From Huaxiibacter chinensis (GTDB lineage: Bacteria > Pseudomonadota > Gammaproteobacteria > Enterobacterales > Enterobacteriaceae): DNA of 64,000 nt. A program made the translations under genes and the position numbers. Shown here piece after piece: positions 43,910-53,417 of this stretch (its first letter is position 1; the number at the start of each line of letters is the position of its first letter). The stretch is from positions 1-64,000 of the forward strand of contig NZ_JAJVHF010000016.1 of assembly GCF_022171985.1 (NCBI RefSeq). Direction: 5' to 3'. The notes under the pieces are model-generated. The model saw only the letters and a program-made list of their open reading frames with translations. It did not search any database and was not told the origin of the DNA.

Positions 43910-45094
43910 ATGACGGAACAAGAAAAAACCTCCGCCGTGGTTGAAGAGACCAGGGAGACTGTGGATATTACGCCACAGCCAGAGACGACTGAGAAAACCG
44001 CTGAGAAAAAAAACGGCAATAAAACCAGCCTGGCATTAAGCGCCATCGCTATCGCCATTGCGCTGGCAGCAGGCGTGGGTCTGTATGGTCTTGTGAAGCA
44101 ACAGGGTTCCAGTCTGACAACCACCAGCGATGCATTAGTCACTCAACTCACCGCCCTGCAAAAAGCGCAGGAGACGCAGAAAACCGAGCTGGAAGGTGTT
44201 ATCAAGCAACAGGCTGAACAGCTTGCACAAGCCGATAAAAAGCAGGAAGAGCTGACAAAGCAACTGGACGAAGTGCAGCAAAAAGTGGCGACCATTTCCG
44301 GAACGGATGCCAAAACCTGGCTCCTCTCTCAGGCCGACTTCCTGGTCAAGCTGGCCGGACGCAAATTGTGGAGCGATCAGGACGTCACGACCGCAGCTGC
44401 CCTGCTTAAAAGCGCGGACGCCAGCCTGGCAGACATGAACGATCCAAGCCTGATTACGGCGCGACGCGCCATTACCGAAGATATCACCAGCCTCTCCGCC
44501 GTCTCTCAGGTGGATTACGACGGCATTATCCTTAAGGTCAATCAGCTGTCGAACCAGATTGATAACCTGCGTCTGGCCGATAATAACGACGATGATGCGC
44601 CGATGGATTCTGACGGCACGGAGTTGTCCAGCTCACTGAGCGAGTGGCGTATCAATCTGCAAAAAAGCTGGCAGAACTTTATGGACAGCTTTATTACGGT
44701 GCGTCGTCGTGACGAAACCGCCGTTCCGCTGCTGGCACCTAATCAGGATGTTTACCTGCGCGAAAATATCCGCGCTCGTCTTCTGGTCGCCGCACAGGCC
44801 GTTCCACGCCATCAGGAAGAGACCTACAAACAGGCGCTGGATAACGTCTCCACCTGGGTTCGCGCCTATTACGATACCAGTGATGCCTCCACCGCTGCGT
44901 TCCTGGATGATATCGATAAGCTGAGCCAACAAAACATCACCATGGATGTGCCGGATAAACTCGCCAGCCAGCCGATACTGGAGAAGCTGATGCAAACCCG
45001 CGTGCGTAATCTGCTGGCGCAGCCTGGCGTAGCGGCGGAAGCGTCGCCTGCGGCAGCTGAACCCGCCCCTGAAAGCGCACCTCAAGGAGAGTAA
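43910..45094 (+). CDS. hemX: HemX (putative membrane-anchored heme operon protein)
   Basis: This 394-residue protein has a cytoplasmic Glu/Thr/Lys-rich N terminus (about residues 1-35), one membrane helix ([20 protein letters not shown], about 41-60) and a periplasmic coiled coil ([18 protein letters not shown] and on to about 130), then a helical domain. The annotation as a methyltransferase in old records is not supported by any SAM motif that I can see. It may organise membrane protein complexes with HemY. Its function is unproven. The acidic Ala/Pro-rich C-terminal tail is low complexity. Confidence 0.93.
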   Translation: MTEQEKTSAVVEETRETVDITPQPETTEKTAEKKNGNKTSLALSAIAIAIALAAGVGLYGLVKQQGSSLTTTSDALVTQLTALQKAQETQKTELEGVIKQQAEQLAQADKKQEELTKQLDEVQQKVATISGTDAKTWLLSQADFLVKLAGRKLWSDQDVTTAAALLKSADASLADMNDPSLITARRAITEDITSLSAVSQVDYDGIILKVNQLSNQIDNLRLADNNDDDAPMDSDGTELSSSLSEWRINLQKSWQNFMDSFITVRRRDETAVPLLAPNQDVYLRENIRARLLVAAQAVPRHQEETYKQALDNVSTWVRAYYDTSDASTAAFLDDIDKLSQQNITMDVPDKLASQPILEKLMQTRVRNLLAQPGVAAEASPAAAEPAPESAPQGE

Positions 45095-45096
45095 AC

Positions 45097-46293
45097 ATGT
45101 TAAAAGTCTTATTACTCTTCTTATTGTTGATCGCCGGGATCGTCCTTGGCCCTATGCTGGCGGGTCATCAGGGTTACGTCCTGATTCAGACGGACAACTA
45201 CAATATCGAAACCAGCGTGACCGGTCTGGCGATCATTTTGATCCTGACCATGGTAGTGCTGTTTGCGATCGAATGGATCCTGCGACGTCTTTTCCGTACC
45301 GGGGCGCACACCCGGGGCTGGTTTGTCGGTCGTAAACGCCGTCGCGCGCGCAAGCAAACCGAGCAGGCACTGCTGAAGCTGGCAGAAGGCGATTATCAGC
45401 AGGTTGAAAAGCTGATGTCGAAAAACGCCGATCACGCTGAACAGCCGGTGGTGAATTATCTTCTGGCCGCCGAGGCCGCCCAGCAGCGCGGCGATGAAGC
45501 ACGGGCAAATCAGCATCTGGAACGTGCTTCTGAACTGGCTACCAAAGATCCTATTCCGGTTGAAATCACCCGGGTGCGTTTGCAGCTGGCGCGTAATGAA
45601 GACCACGCTGCCCGTCATGGCGTTGACCGCCTGCTGGAGATCACCCCACGCCATCCGGAAGTGCTGCGTCTTGCCGAGCAAGCGTACATTCGCACCGGCG
45701 CCTGGGGATCGCTTCTGGATATTATTCCTTCTATGGCAAAAGCGGATGTCGGGGATGACGACCACCGCGATGCGTTGCAGCGTCAGGCATGGATTGGCCT
45801 GATGGATCAAGCGCGTGCTGATTCAGGCAGCGATGGATTAAAAGCCTGGTGGAAAAACCAGAGCCGTAAGACGCGTCAGCAGGTTCCTTTGCAGGTCGCC
45901 ATGGCAGAACACCTGATTGAGTGTGACGATCATGACACTGCGCAGGAAATCATCCTGGACGGTCTTAAGCGTCAGTATGATGACCGCCTGGTGATGATCA
46001 TTCCGCGACTTAAAACCAATAATCCAGAGCAGATGGAAAAGATGCTGCGTCAGCAGATCAAAAACGTGGGCGATCGCCCATTACTGTGGAGCACGCTGGG
46101 CCAGTCGCTGATGAAGCACGGTGAATGGCAGGAGGCGAGCCTTGCCTTCCGCGCCGCGCTGAAGCAACGTGCCGATGCGTTTGATTACGCGTGGCTGGCT
46201 GATTCTTTGGACAGGCAGCACAAGCCGGAAGAGGCTGCCGCGATGCGTCGCGACGGTTTACTCCTGACCCTGCAGAACAATCCTCCGCAGTAA
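45097..46293 (+). CDS. hemY: HemY, TPR-domain membrane protein of the heme operon
   Basis: This 398-residue protein has two N-terminal membrane helices (about residues 1-22 and 40-63) followed by tetratricopeptide-like helical repeats. It is not the Bacillus protoporphyrinogen oxidase of the same name; HemG does that step here. It starts 2 bases after hemX and is translationally coupled to it. The precise role in haem or tetrapyrrole metabolism is unknown. A hairpin at 46308-46332 follows, then the convergent glmZ. Confidence 0.94.
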   Translation: MLKVLLLFLLLIAGIVLGPMLAGHQGYVLIQTDNYNIETSVTGLAIILILTMVVLFAIEWILRRLFRTGAHTRGWFVGRKRRRARKQTEQALLKLAEGDYQQVEKLMSKNADHAEQPVVNYLLAAEAAQQRGDEARANQHLERASELATKDPIPVEITRVRLQLARNEDHAARHGVDRLLEITPRHPEVLRLAEQAYIRTGAWGSLLDIIPSMAKADVGDDDHRDALQRQAWIGLMDQARADSGSDGLKAWWKNQSRKTRQQVPLQVAMAEHLIECDDHDTAQEIILDGLKRQYDDRLVMIIPRLKTNNPEQMEKMLRQQIKNVGDRPLLWSTLGQSLMKHGEWQEASLAFRAALKQRADAFDYAWLADSLDRQHKPEEAAAMRRDGLLLTLQNNPPQ

Positions 46294-46307
46294 TCCTCTT
46301 GTTTGAT

Positions 46308-46332
46308 ACCCGGCGGCACTCCCCTGCCGGGT
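46308..46332 (+). terminator. Hairpin at the end of hemCDXY
   Basis: ACCCGGC (46308-46314) pairs with GCCGGGT (46326-46332) across an 11-base loop and is followed by CATTCCTCTCTCT, pyrimidine-rich but without a clean U run. It is a plausible transcript end 14 bases after the hemY stop. Confidence 0.5.
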
Positions 46333-46356
46333 CATTCCTCTCTCTGTTTCAGACAT

Positions 46357-46388
46357 AAAAAAACGCCTGCTTAAAAAAGCAGGCGTTA
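46357..46388 (-). terminator. Intrinsic terminator of glmZ
   Basis: The inverted repeat at 46363-46388 forms a 10 bp stem with a 6-base loop, and the minus-strand transcript ends in U7 (46357-46363). It is the 3' end of the mature small RNA. Confidence 0.9.
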
Positions 46389-46560
46389 AACAGGTCTGTT
46401 TGACAACATATTTGGTGCTTCACTCAACGTTGTGTCCATGGTGTTTGATGAGGCCGTAGCGACATCTGTCTGTGGACGATAAGCACCGTAAATTGGCTCT
46501 GCGTCATTCCTGGGCATATGAGGCACTAAGGCGAACATAAAAGGTGGAATGAGCATCTAC
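46357..46560 (-). ncRNA. glmZ: Small RNA GlmZ
   Basis: Read on the minus strand, the sequence starts GTAGATGCTCATTCCACC and ends in a terminator hairpin of ACGCCTGCTT and AAGCAGGCGT with a U7 tail. It matches E. coli GlmZ over nearly its full length as I remember it, including CACAACGTTGAGTGAAGCACC and AACAGACCTG. GlmZ base-pairs with glmS mRNA, with Hfq, to activate glucosamine-6-phosphate synthase; RapZ and RNase E inactivate it unless GlmY sequesters RapZ. About 204 nt, it is convergent with hemY as in E. coli. Confidence 0.94.
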
Positions 46561-46571
46561 ACCGATATTAT

Positions 46572-46587
46572 TGCACGATACATGCCA
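46572..46587 (-). promoter_or_regulatory. Sigma-54 promoter of glmZ
   Basis: On the minus strand TGGCATG-TATC-GTGCA matches the -24/-12 consensus (TGGCACG-N4-TTGCW) at all key GG and GC positions. The GC lies 13-14 bases before the glmZ 5' end. A TAATAT just downstream could serve as an overlapping sigma-70 -10. Confidence 0.82.
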
Positions 46588-46693
46588 ACTTAACACGCAG
46601 AACTTTTACATAACGCAACATTTTAAGATAAAAGGAAATTTCACCAGTAAGACTCTGCTTAGACAGGATCTTATGCCACAGGCGTAACGAAAG

Positions 46694-46711
46694 TGTCGCC
46701 AGAAAACGACG
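46694..46711. promoter_or_regulatory. GlrR-type activator site, proximal
   Basis: TGTC-N10-GACG differs from the GlrR (QseF) recognition dyad TGTC-N10-GACA by one base. It is centred about 142 bases upstream of the glmZ start, a normal distance for a sigma-54 enhancer. Confidence 0.65.
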
Positions 46712-46756
46712 CTTATGGCAGAACCGCGAAAAAACGTTATTATTCATTGCGTTATA

Positions 46757-46774
46757 TGTCGCTGAAATGCGACA
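46757..46774. promoter_or_regulatory. GlrR-type activator site, distal
   Basis: TGTC-GCTGAAATGC-GACA is a perfect TGTC-N10-GACA dyad, centred about 205 bases upstream of glmZ and 63 bases from the proximal site, six helical turns. A weaker third copy (TGTC-N10-AACA) lies at 46789-46806. Confidence 0.75.
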
Positions 46775-46824
46775 AGGCAGAATGAGTCTGTCGGGGAATG
46801 ACAACAGGAAGGCTAAACGGCAGA

Positions 46825-46852
46825 AAACAAAAAACCCCGCCGAAGCGGGGTT
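46825..46852 (-). terminator. Terminator of the argX-hisR-leuT-proM tRNA operon
   Basis: AACCCCGC (46833-46840), loop CGAA and GCGGGGTT (46845-46852) form a tight hairpin; on the minus strand it is followed by TTTTTTGTTTT. It begins 6 bases after the proM 3' CCA. Confidence 0.92.
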
Positions 46853-46858
46853 CAAAAT

Positions 46859-46935
46859 TGGTCGGCGAGAGAGGATTCGAACCTCCGACCCACTGGTCCC
46901 AAACCAGTTGCGCTACCAAGCTGCGCTACTCGCCG
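46859..46935 (-). tRNA. proM: tRNA-Pro (anticodon TGG)
   Basis: This 77-nt cloverleaf on the minus strand starts CGGCGAGTAGCGCAGCTTGG and has an encoded CCA. The anticodon loop in CTGG-TTTGGGA-CCAG gives TGG. It is the last tRNA of the four-gene cluster. Confidence 0.97.
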
Positions 46936-46977
46936 ATGTACTGCTTTTTTGAATTTTTAGTTCAATACTGTAAGTCG

Positions 46978-47064
46978 TGGTGCGAGGGGGGGGACTTGAA
47001 CCCCCACGTCCGTTAAGACACTAACACCTGAAGCTAGCGCGTCTACCAATTCCGCCACCGTCGC
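46978..47064 (-). tRNA. leuT: tRNA-Leu (anticodon CAG)
   Basis: This 87-nt type II tRNA with a long variable arm starts GCGACGGTGGCGGAATTGG and has an encoded CCA. The anticodon is CAG (GCTTCAGGTGT). The acceptor stem has a C5-C68 mismatch where E. coli leuT has A5-C68, as I remember it. A few variable-arm bases also differ. Confidence 0.96.
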
Positions 47065-47085
47065 ATGTCACAACTTATCTAATAA

Positions 47086-47161
47086 TGGGGTGGCTAATGG
47101 GATTCGAACCCACGACAACTGGAATCACAATCCAGGGCTCTACCAACTGAGCTATAGCCAC
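47086..47161 (-). tRNA. hisR: tRNA-His (anticodon GTG)
   Basis: This 76-nt tRNA from G1 to CCA starts GTGGCTATAGCTCAGTTGG and carries anticodon GTG. The extra G-1 specific to tRNA-His is encoded at 47162, opposite C73. Confidence 0.97.
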
Positions 47162-47227
47162 CACTACTTAATTCTCTAACGCGATACTGTACAACACATA
47201 TCGCCGAAGCTCCAGCGCCGGACTAAT

Positions 47228-47304
<77 letters not shown>

Positions 47305-47325
47305 TTAGCGCCGTTGCGGGGCTGG

Positions 47326-47354
47326 ATATTACGGAGGTCTCGGTCTGCTGTCTA
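47326..47354 (-). promoter_or_regulatory. Promoter of the argX-hisR-leuT-proM operon
   Basis: On the minus strand TAGACA (47349-47354), a 17-base spacer and TATAAT-like TAATAT (47326-47331) are followed by a C/G-rich stretch (CCAGCCCCGC). That GC-rich discriminator is usual for stringently controlled stable-RNA promoters. Confidence 0.75.
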
Positions 47355-47406
47355 GTGCTTTTTAAAAATAAATGCGCGTTTGGTTATGCTTTGCGCATTT
47401 TGTCGC

Positions 47407-48792
47407 TTAATCCTTCATTTTCACCCGTTCAGCATGGCGTCCCAGGCCAAAAATCTTATAGCCCAGGCTGACTATCGCCAGGAAGATGATCCCGACAAAC
47501 AGCGACATGCGGGTATCCTCGTTGAAGTACATGCCAATCAGAACGCAAAACAGGAATGCCATGGTTAAATAGTTAGCCCAGGGGAACAGTATTGAGCGGA
47601 ACGGATGGCTGGCAATCGCCGCTTTGTGCGCTTCACGGAAGCGTATCTGGCTAATCAGGATGACAAACCACGGAACCATGCCCGGTAAGACGCTGGCGCT
47701 GTAGACATAGACAAACACCCGCTGCGGATTGGGAATGATGTAGTTTAAGCACGAGCCAATCAGCAGTATGGCAATTGAGATCGCCACCCCCGCCGCCGGA
47801 ACGCCGGCGCGAGAGACTTTCCCCACCGCTGCCGGAAGCTGGCGATTCTGCGCCAGGGCGTACAGCATGCGTCCGCAGCTGTACATACCGCTATTACAGC
47901 CTGACAGCGCGGCCGTCAGTACCACAAAGTTGATAATACCCGCTGCGGCGGTGATGCCAATCTTCGCAAAGGTCAATACAAACGGGCTGCCGGTGGTGCC
48001 AATCTGGTTCCACGGGAAAATGGTGACGATGACAAAGATAGCGCCCACATAGAAAATCAGGATGCGCCACAGCACTTTGCCTACCGCGCTTCGCAGTGTC
48101 ACCTGCGGATTTTTGGCTTCCCCGGCGGTAATGCCGATAAGCTCCACGCCCTGATACGAGGCCACCACGATACATAGCGCCGTCAGGAAGCCTTTCCAGC
48201 CGCCGGCAAAGAATCCACCGTGTGCCGTCAGGTTATCGAAACCAATCGCCTGCCCGCCGTTGCCAAAACCAAAGAAGATGACTCCCAGCCCGACCACAAT
48301 CATCACAATGATGGTGGTCACTTTGATCATGGCAAACCAGAATTCAATTTCGCCATACAACCGCACGGCGGCCAGATTCGCCAGCGCGACCAGCCCCACG
48401 GCCACAATGGCGGGTATCCATTGCGCCATTTCCGGGAACCAGAACTGGACGTACACCCCAATGGCGGTAATTTCCGATATTCCGACCGCCATCCACATAA
48501 ACCAGTAGGACCAGGCGGTGAGATAGCCAAAGAACGGGCTCAGGTAACGATGCGCGTAAACCGCAAAGGAACCGGCGACAGGCTCCAGAAAAAGCATTTC
48601 GCCCATTGAGCGCATGATAAAGAAGACGAACAGCCCGGCGATAATATACGCCAGCAGGACGGAAGGACCCGCCCATTTCAGCGTGCTGGCGGAGCCCATA
48701 AACAGGCCAACCCCAATCGTGCCGCCAAGCGCGATCAATTCGATGTGTCGAGCTTCCAGCCCACGCTGTAGCTCAGGTTTTTTCTCTGCCAT
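47407..48792 (-). CDS. yifK: Amino acid permease YifK (threonine/H+ symporter ThrP)
   Basis: This 461-residue APC-superfamily amino acid permease has twelve membrane helices. The AAT-family N terminus [20 protein letters not shown] (residues 6-25) is followed by [19 protein letters not shown]. coli YifK has been described as a threonine and serine proton symporter, renamed ThrP. In Salmonella it is repressed by the GcvB small RNA and Lrp. The mRNA leader here is C/A rich near the start codon. The gene lies between the ECA operon and the tRNA cluster, with argX about 100 bases downstream. Confidence 0.94.
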   Translation of the reverse strand: MAEKKPELQRGLEARHIELIALGGTIGVGLFMGSASTLKWAGPSVLLAYIIAGLFVFFIMRSMGEMLFLEPVAGSFAVYAHRYLSPFFGYLTAWSYWFMWMAVGISEITAIGVYVQFWFPEMAQWIPAIVAVGLVALANLAAVRLYGEIEFWFAMIKVTTIIVMIVVGLGVIFFGFGNGGQAIGFDNLTAHGGFFAGGWKGFLTALCIVVASYQGVELIGITAGEAKNPQVTLRSAVGKVLWRILIFYVGAIFVIVTIFPWNQIGTTGSPFVLTFAKIGITAAAGIINFVVLTAALSGCNSGMYSCGRMLYALAQNRQLPAAVGKVSRAGVPAAGVAISIAILLIGSCLNYIIPNPQRVFVYVYSASVLPGMVPWFVILISQIRFREAHKAAIASHPFRSILFPWANYLTMAFLFCVLIGMYFNEDTRMSLFVGIIFLAIVSLGYKIFGLGRHAERVKMKD

Positions 48793-48821
48793 AAATCCTC
48801 GGTTGTATTTGCTGTTGATGC

Positions 48822-48835
48822 CCGGCTTAAGCCGG
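48822..48835. promoter_or_regulatory. Perfect 14 bp palindrome in the yifK leader
   Basis: CCGGCTTAAGCCGG is a perfect dyad 30 bases upstream of the yifK ATG. It may be an operator or part of an mRNA structure; I know of no regulator with this site. The flanks (CATCAACAGCAAATACAACC) are C/A rich, like GcvB targets. Confidence 0.4.
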
Positions 48836-48955
48836 TTATTGTTATGGGGTACTGATAGATGGGAGAGAATGGTTTCTTAAATTCGACGAAATGGCAAACA
48901 AAGCATAAAAAAAATGAATGTATTGCGCATTAAGACAGCAATTTTATCGGGGAGG

Positions 48956-48983
48956 GGGAGCGCGAAGAGAAGATCGCGCGCCC
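48956..48983 (-). terminator. Stem-loop at the end of the ECA operon
   Basis: A GGG/CCC pair, one mismatch and a GCGCGA/TCGCGC stem with an 8-base loop lie 8 bases after the wecG stop. On the minus strand no U run follows; a T5 run sits on the plus-strand side. It may shield the ECA mRNA 3' end, and some read-through into yifK is possible. Confidence 0.45.
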
Positions 48984-48990
48984 TTTTTGA

Positions 48991-49731
48991 TTACATTCTG
49001 CCGGTGTAGTGCCAGGAGAGGTAGCGCAGGAGTTTAATCTGGCGTTTGATGCGGGTCGGCTGCGACAAGAGGCGATAGAGCCACTCCAGGCCCAGATTTT
49101 GCCACACTTTTGGGGCCCGCTTGACGTGGCCTGTAAAGACATCATAAGTGCCGCCTACGCCCATATAGAGCGCATCCGGATAGACCTGACGACAATCGCG
49201 CATCAGGATCTCCTGTCGAGGCGAGCCCATTGCGACGGTGACCATTTTCGCGCCGCTGTCACGGATACGTTCAAACAGCGTCTGTTGGTTCTCTGGCCGG
49301 AAATAACCGTCCTGGCTTCCCACAATGTTCACATTCCACTGCGCACGAAGTTTTTGTTCGGTTTGCGCCAGCACGTCCGGTTTACCGCCGACCAGGAAGA
49401 CCGGGGTGCCATCCTGCCCCGCGCGCGCCATCAGCGCTTCCCACAGGTCTGCCCCTGCCACGCGTGAAACTTGCGCCTCGGGGAATTTCTTGCGGATAGA
49501 GCGTACAACGCTGATGCCGTCGGCATATTTGAACTCGGCGGCTTCTATCAGGCTTTTCACTTCCGCATTATCTTCAACCGCCAGCATTTTTTCAGCGTTG
49601 ATGGCGACCAGCGTTCCGGCGCGTATATTGCCGTTGGCACACAGATAATCGAGCGCGTGTTGCATATCGCGCCAGCCAATAAGTTGCAGCCCGCGCAGGG
49701 CATACACCGGCGCAGAGGTATTGTCAGTCAT
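48991..49731 (-). CDS. wecG: UDP-N-acetyl-D-mannosaminuronic acid transferase
   Basis: This 246-residue WecG/TagA/CpsF-family glycosyltransferase (GT26) adds ManNAcA to lipid I to make ECA lipid II. The family blocks [12 protein letters not shown] (about residues 43-54), [12 protein letters not shown] and [10 protein letters not shown] are visible, and [10 protein letters not shown] lies near residue 168. The length equals E. coli WecG. It is the last gene of the ECA operon, 12 bases after wzyE. Confidence 0.96.
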   Translation of the reverse strand: MTDNTSAPVYALRGLQLIGWRDMQHALDYLCANGNIRAGTLVAINAEKMLAVEDNAEVKSLIEAAEFKYADGISVVRSIRKKFPEAQVSRVAGADLWEALMARAGQDGTPVFLVGGKPDVLAQTEQKLRAQWNVNIVGSQDGYFRPENQQTLFERIRDSGAKMVTVAMGSPRQEILMRDCRQVYPDALYMGVGGTYDVFTGHVKRAPKVWQNLGLEWLYRLLSQPTRIKRQIKLLRYLSWHYTGRM

Positions 49732-49743
49732 TATTATCCTTAC

Positions 49744-51093
49744 TCAGACTTGCGAAAGCGTTCTGACGGGCCGTGGCTCGCGCGTGTGGATAAGCCCCGC
49801 GATATCGAATAGCCAGTACAGCAACTTCGCCAGCACCAGACAGAGACCAAATACCACCATGAAAAACACCACGCGTGAGACAAACGAATCCAGCCCTTCA
49901 CGTGCTAGCACGATCATATTGAAAATGGCACCAAAACAGAAACTGTGCAAAATCGCAGCCTTATAGCGATTGCTCTCTTCGTTGCCCAGCACATACAGCC
50001 AGTCGAACCATTTGATAATCAGCCCCACGGCCAGCGCGCCCGGCAGAATAAACCATACGCCGCCCATCACCACCAGCGAGCCGATTAAGGTCGGGGAGAT
50101 CGCCAGCCCTGAATGGTTGTTCAACACTTCCCAGGTAAAATAGTTTGCGGTGTTGAGCACCACGCCCGGTCTGTCTGGCCACAGCCAGGTCGGGATAAAG
50201 ACGTAGAAATCGCGAACGATGGGCGCAAGACCCTGAAACTCAATCTTGTCGTAATTTTGCAGAAGCAGCGCCAGATTTTCCCATGGCGAGAAAGTGTCGC
50301 GTGTCAGGTACAGGAAGGTGTAAAAAGCTTCGTCGCCTGCGACATCAAGCCCATAACGCTTTAGCGCCAGCCAGAACATGCCCACGATACCAAACACGCC
50401 TGCCGCAGCCAGCATCCACAGCGAAATCCAGCCGCGAATAATGCCGATAAACAGGAAGATGGCGAAAGCGATAATAATGTTTGCCCGCGTGCCGCCCACG
50501 ATCATGTAGGTCAACAGCCCAAACGCCACCGTACTGACCAGGAAAAAGAGCCACGCCTTACTGTCCTGACGCAGGAAATAGACCACCAGCATCGCAGGAA
50601 TGAAGAAGTAGAAGAATCGCTTAAGCGCGACGCCTGAGACTTCTGCAGAGAAAATCTGGCTGTAGGAGTGCAGCTTGAAGAGCAGGAAGCCGTTATGCAT
50701 AAAGAAAATGCCAACGCTGACCAGGGCGATGATCGTTAACATCACCCAGGTGAGGTGCGTTTCCACCCGGTTCATGGTGAACAGCGGCCGTCGCGGCGTA
50801 GGGTTGTTCGGTCTTAAGCGGGTTTTATAGGTCACATAGTAGACGGCATAGAAACAGGTCGCCGATAACAGCGCCTGCATCAGGATTTCCGGCGGTGCCA
50901 CGCCGACGTCGAAGCGGAAGACCAGCACGCTGGTCAGGGGAAAACCAAAGAAAAACGTCAGCAGGAACAGCAGCGAGAAGAAAACGTTGAAGTTAAAGCG
51001 CACCCGTTTGAACTCGAACCAGGTCAGGGTCGCGATAAACAGCGTGCCGATCAGCCAAATCACCAACAGGCCGCTAAATTGCAACTGGGTCAT
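49744..51093 (-). CDS. wzyE: ECA polysaccharide chain polymerase
   Basis: This 449-residue inner-membrane protein with about eleven hydrophobic segments polymerises ECA trisaccharide repeats on the periplasmic side. It matches E. coli WzyE closely across the central [14 protein letters not shown] and [13 protein letters not shown] regions. I start it at ATG 51093, which overlaps the wecF stop by ATGA; an in-frame start 13 codons earlier would lie inside wecF. It acts with WzzE, which sets chain length. Confidence 0.95.
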   Translation of the reverse strand: MTQLQFSGLLVIWLIGTLFIATLTWFEFKRVRFNFNVFFSLLFLLTFFFGFPLTSVLVFRFDVGVAPPEILMQALLSATCFYAVYYVTYKTRLRPNNPTPRRPLFTMNRVETHLTWVMLTIIALVSVGIFFMHNGFLLFKLHSYSQIFSAEVSGVALKRFFYFFIPAMLVVYFLRQDSKAWLFFLVSTVAFGLLTYMIVGGTRANIIIAFAIFLFIGIIRGWISLWMLAAAGVFGIVGMFWLALKRYGLDVAGDEAFYTFLYLTRDTFSPWENLALLLQNYDKIEFQGLAPIVRDFYVFIPTWLWPDRPGVVLNTANYFTWEVLNNHSGLAISPTLIGSLVVMGGVWFILPGALAVGLIIKWFDWLYVLGNEESNRYKAAILHSFCFGAIFNMIVLAREGLDSFVSRVVFFMVVFGLCLVLAKLLYWLFDIAGLIHTREPRPVRTLSQV

Positions 51094-52169
51094 GCCTGCT
51101 CTCCTGCTGCAATCCGCAGCGCCTGATGCCACGGCGTGAGATAATTAGGACGGAAAAATGCGATGGCATTTTTGTCTACCGAGGCCAGCTGGCGCTGCGC
51201 TTCACGCACCACGTCAACGTTGAGATCGTCGCTCGTCAACAGAACCGGAATATGCTGCTCCGCCATATCCTGCCAGAACGGATTTTCCCGGTTGAGCACG
51301 CAGGGAATGCCCGCCTGAATAAGCAGACACAGGGTGCCGATGCCCTGCTGACGCGCAAAGATGAAGTAACCAAGATCGCATTTACGCAACAAAGCCAGAT
51401 AGTCATCGAAGGCCAGTTTGTCACTGAGGATCTGCAAATTCTCCGGGCTGAATAAGGCCAGTCCGCTATCACGGACCTCTGCAATATAGGCCTCGTTATT
51501 TGCAGGATACCCCATCGGTACAATCACATTCACCGTGTCGCCAAACTGCTGATGAACCGCTTTTAACGCCGCCACGTGTTCGTTGCTGCGATCGCCGGAA
51601 TTCCCGACCAGAATGGTGAGCTTACCGTCACGATGCGTCTCGTTCGCCAGGCTGTTTAGCGCAGGGTCCATACGCGTCGGGAAATAGAGCAGTTCACCGC
51701 GCACGTCAGGGTGGCGCTGTGCAAAATAGTTGAGATCGCCGCGCGTAGCGAAAACACATCCCACGCGCCCCTGCGCCAGACGGCGCACCGGATAAAAGAG
51801 GCGGAACTTCCAGCCCCGGGAGACTTCGTAAAGATCCGCCCCCCAGATGTGCCAGCTGAACTGGCTGGGCTTAATTCCCCCGCTCAGTAACGCCAGCCAC
51901 AGGCCGGTATTAAACTGACCGTGGAAGAAAAAGCGCTGTTCACGATGCGCTTTCGCTTTCGCGATAACCGCTTTTGCCAGGGCCGCTTTGTCCGGGAAAA
52001 ACGTCAGCGACAGCGCCGGACAGGCTTCACTGAGCCCGTTGTCCTCGGAAGCGACCATAAATTCTGTCGCATGAGGGCTAGTCGCGGCCAGCTCGTCATT
52101 GAAGAACCGTAAAACGGTTTGATTATGATGCGGGATATTCGATCCCAGCACGTGGATCAGTGCAGTCAT
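51090..52169 (-). CDS. wecF: TDP-N-acetylfucosamine:lipid II N-acetylfucosaminyltransferase
   Basis: This 359-residue GT56 glycosyltransferase adds Fuc4NAc to ECA lipid II, giving lipid III, the complete repeat. Its N-terminal [19 protein letters not shown] and central [10 protein letters not shown] and [12 protein letters not shown] blocks match E. coli WecF. The donor TDP-Fuc4NAc requires dTDP-glucose and 4,6-dehydration, for which no gene is present in this operon. It overlaps wzxE and wzyE by 4 bases each. Confidence 0.96.
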   Translation of the reverse strand: MTALIHVLGSNIPHHNQTVLRFFNDELAATSPHATEFMVASEDNGLSEACPALSLTFFPDKAALAKAVIAKAKAHREQRFFFHGQFNTGLWLALLSGGIKPSQFSWHIWGADLYEVSRGWKFRLFYPVRRLAQGRVGCVFATRGDLNYFAQRHPDVRGELLYFPTRMDPALNSLANETHRDGKLTILVGNSGDRSNEHVAALKAVHQQFGDTVNVIVPMGYPANNEAYIAEVRDSGLALFSPENLQILSDKLAFDDYLALLRKCDLGYFIFARQQGIGTLCLLIQAGIPCVLNRENPFWQDMAEQHIPVLLTSDDLNVDVVREAQRQLASVDKNAIAFFRPNYLTPWHQALRIAAGEQA

Positions 52170-53416
52170 GCGCGTCTACGCCAAAGTAAAAATACGCCGC
52201 AACAGGCAGCGAAATAAACAATATAGGTGGCCATATAGGCCTGTGCCGCACCCAGTGCGCCATGAGTCGGAATGAGCCAGTGCGAAAACGCCGTCAGCAA
52301 GGCAAACTGGCTGATTTCGGCCAGCACGTACAGGCGAAGTGATGCTTTCGCAATGACCAGATAACCGAAGACGTAAGCGCCCACCTTCAGAACATCGCCA
52401 ACCAACTGCCAGGCAAACAGATCGCGCATGGCGGTAAATTTTGCGGAGAATAGCAGCCAGATGGCGACATCGCGCAGTAGCCACACGGTAAAACTGGCAA
52501 CGGCAACGGCCGGAAGCACAAAGCGCAGGGCGCGAACAATTTCCCGGGTGATCTCTGACCGGGTCGTCAGACGCGATAATGTTGGCAGTAAATAGACGCT
52601 GAAGGAAGCCGTTATAAACTGTAGGTAGGCGTCTGAAATACTGCTCACCCCCTGCCAGATACCCACCTCTTCCCAGCTGTAATGGGCCGCCAGCAGGTTT
52701 CGCATCATCACGTAAGCCACGGGCAAGGTCACCGAGGTGATCAGCGCCATCAGGGTGAATTTCCCTAACTGACCCGCCAGCATTTTGTCCCACTGCGGTT
52801 TTAACCAGGCCAGGGGGATCGTGCCCCGATACATCAGCATAAACGCCGCGGGGATCACCACCAGGGCGGGCACCAGGGCCAGACCAAGCAGCGCGCCTTC
52901 ATAGCCCCCAAGGCGATAACAAAAGTAATAGGCAATCACGCCTGTCAGGCTGCCAAAAATCAGGGCCAGCGCGTTCCCGACGGCATCCCGGAAACCTTTC
53001 ATCAACGCCAGTAGCAAGTTAGCCCAGGCGATACCCATCTGCACCAGCGCGACCAGACGCACCAGCCCCTGGTACTGCGTATGACCAAACAGCCCCTGGC
53101 TTATCGGCGCTGCCGCCAGCAAAAAGACGACAGCCAGCAGCGTGGAGAATCCCAGCACCATAGCGGAAGAGGTACCGACCACGACGCGTAGCTGCGCCGG
53201 ATCGTCGTGATACTGGGCGACGTATTTCGTCACGCCGTTAAAGATCCCCGCCCCGGCCAGCACGCCAAGCACGGTCACCAGCTGGCGAAAGTTCCCTGCC
53301 TGCCCTACTCCGGCAGGACCAAAGGAGACCGCCAGAAGTTTAACCACCAGTAATCCCACGCCGATCTTGACGAGTGTGGACGCAGCGGTCCACACCGAGG
53401 CTTTTGCTAAAGACAT
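52166..53416 (-). CDS. wzxE: ECA lipid III flippase
   Basis: This 416-residue MOP/Wzx-family transporter with twelve predicted membrane helices flips undecaprenyl-linked ECA trisaccharide to the periplasmic face. The N terminus [19 protein letters not shown] and [14 protein letters not shown] block match E. coli WzxE. The length equals the E. coli protein. It starts 1 base after wecE and overlaps wecF by ATGA. Confidence 0.96.
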   Translation of the reverse strand: MSLAKASVWTAASTLVKIGVGLLVVKLLAVSFGPAGVGQAGNFRQLVTVLGVLAGAGIFNGVTKYVAQYHDDPAQLRVVVGTSSAMVLGFSTLLAVVFLLAAAPISQGLFGHTQYQGLVRLVALVQMGIAWANLLLALMKGFRDAVGNALALIFGSLTGVIAYYFCYRLGGYEGALLGLALVPALVVIPAAFMLMYRGTIPLAWLKPQWDKMLAGQLGKFTLMALITSVTLPVAYVMMRNLLAAHYSWEEVGIWQGVSSISDAYLQFITASFSVYLLPTLSRLTTRSEITREIVRALRFVLPAVAVASFTVWLLRDVAIWLLFSAKFTAMRDLFAWQLVGDVLKVGAYVFGYLVIAKASLRLYVLAEISQFALLTAFSHWLIPTHGALGAAQAYMATYIVYFAACCGVFLLWRRRA

Positions 53417-53417
53417 A

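Noticed and set aside
43910..45094. HemX as uroporphyrinogen III methyltransferase
   Set aside because: No SAM-binding glycine motif is visible; the protein is a single-span coiled-coil protein.
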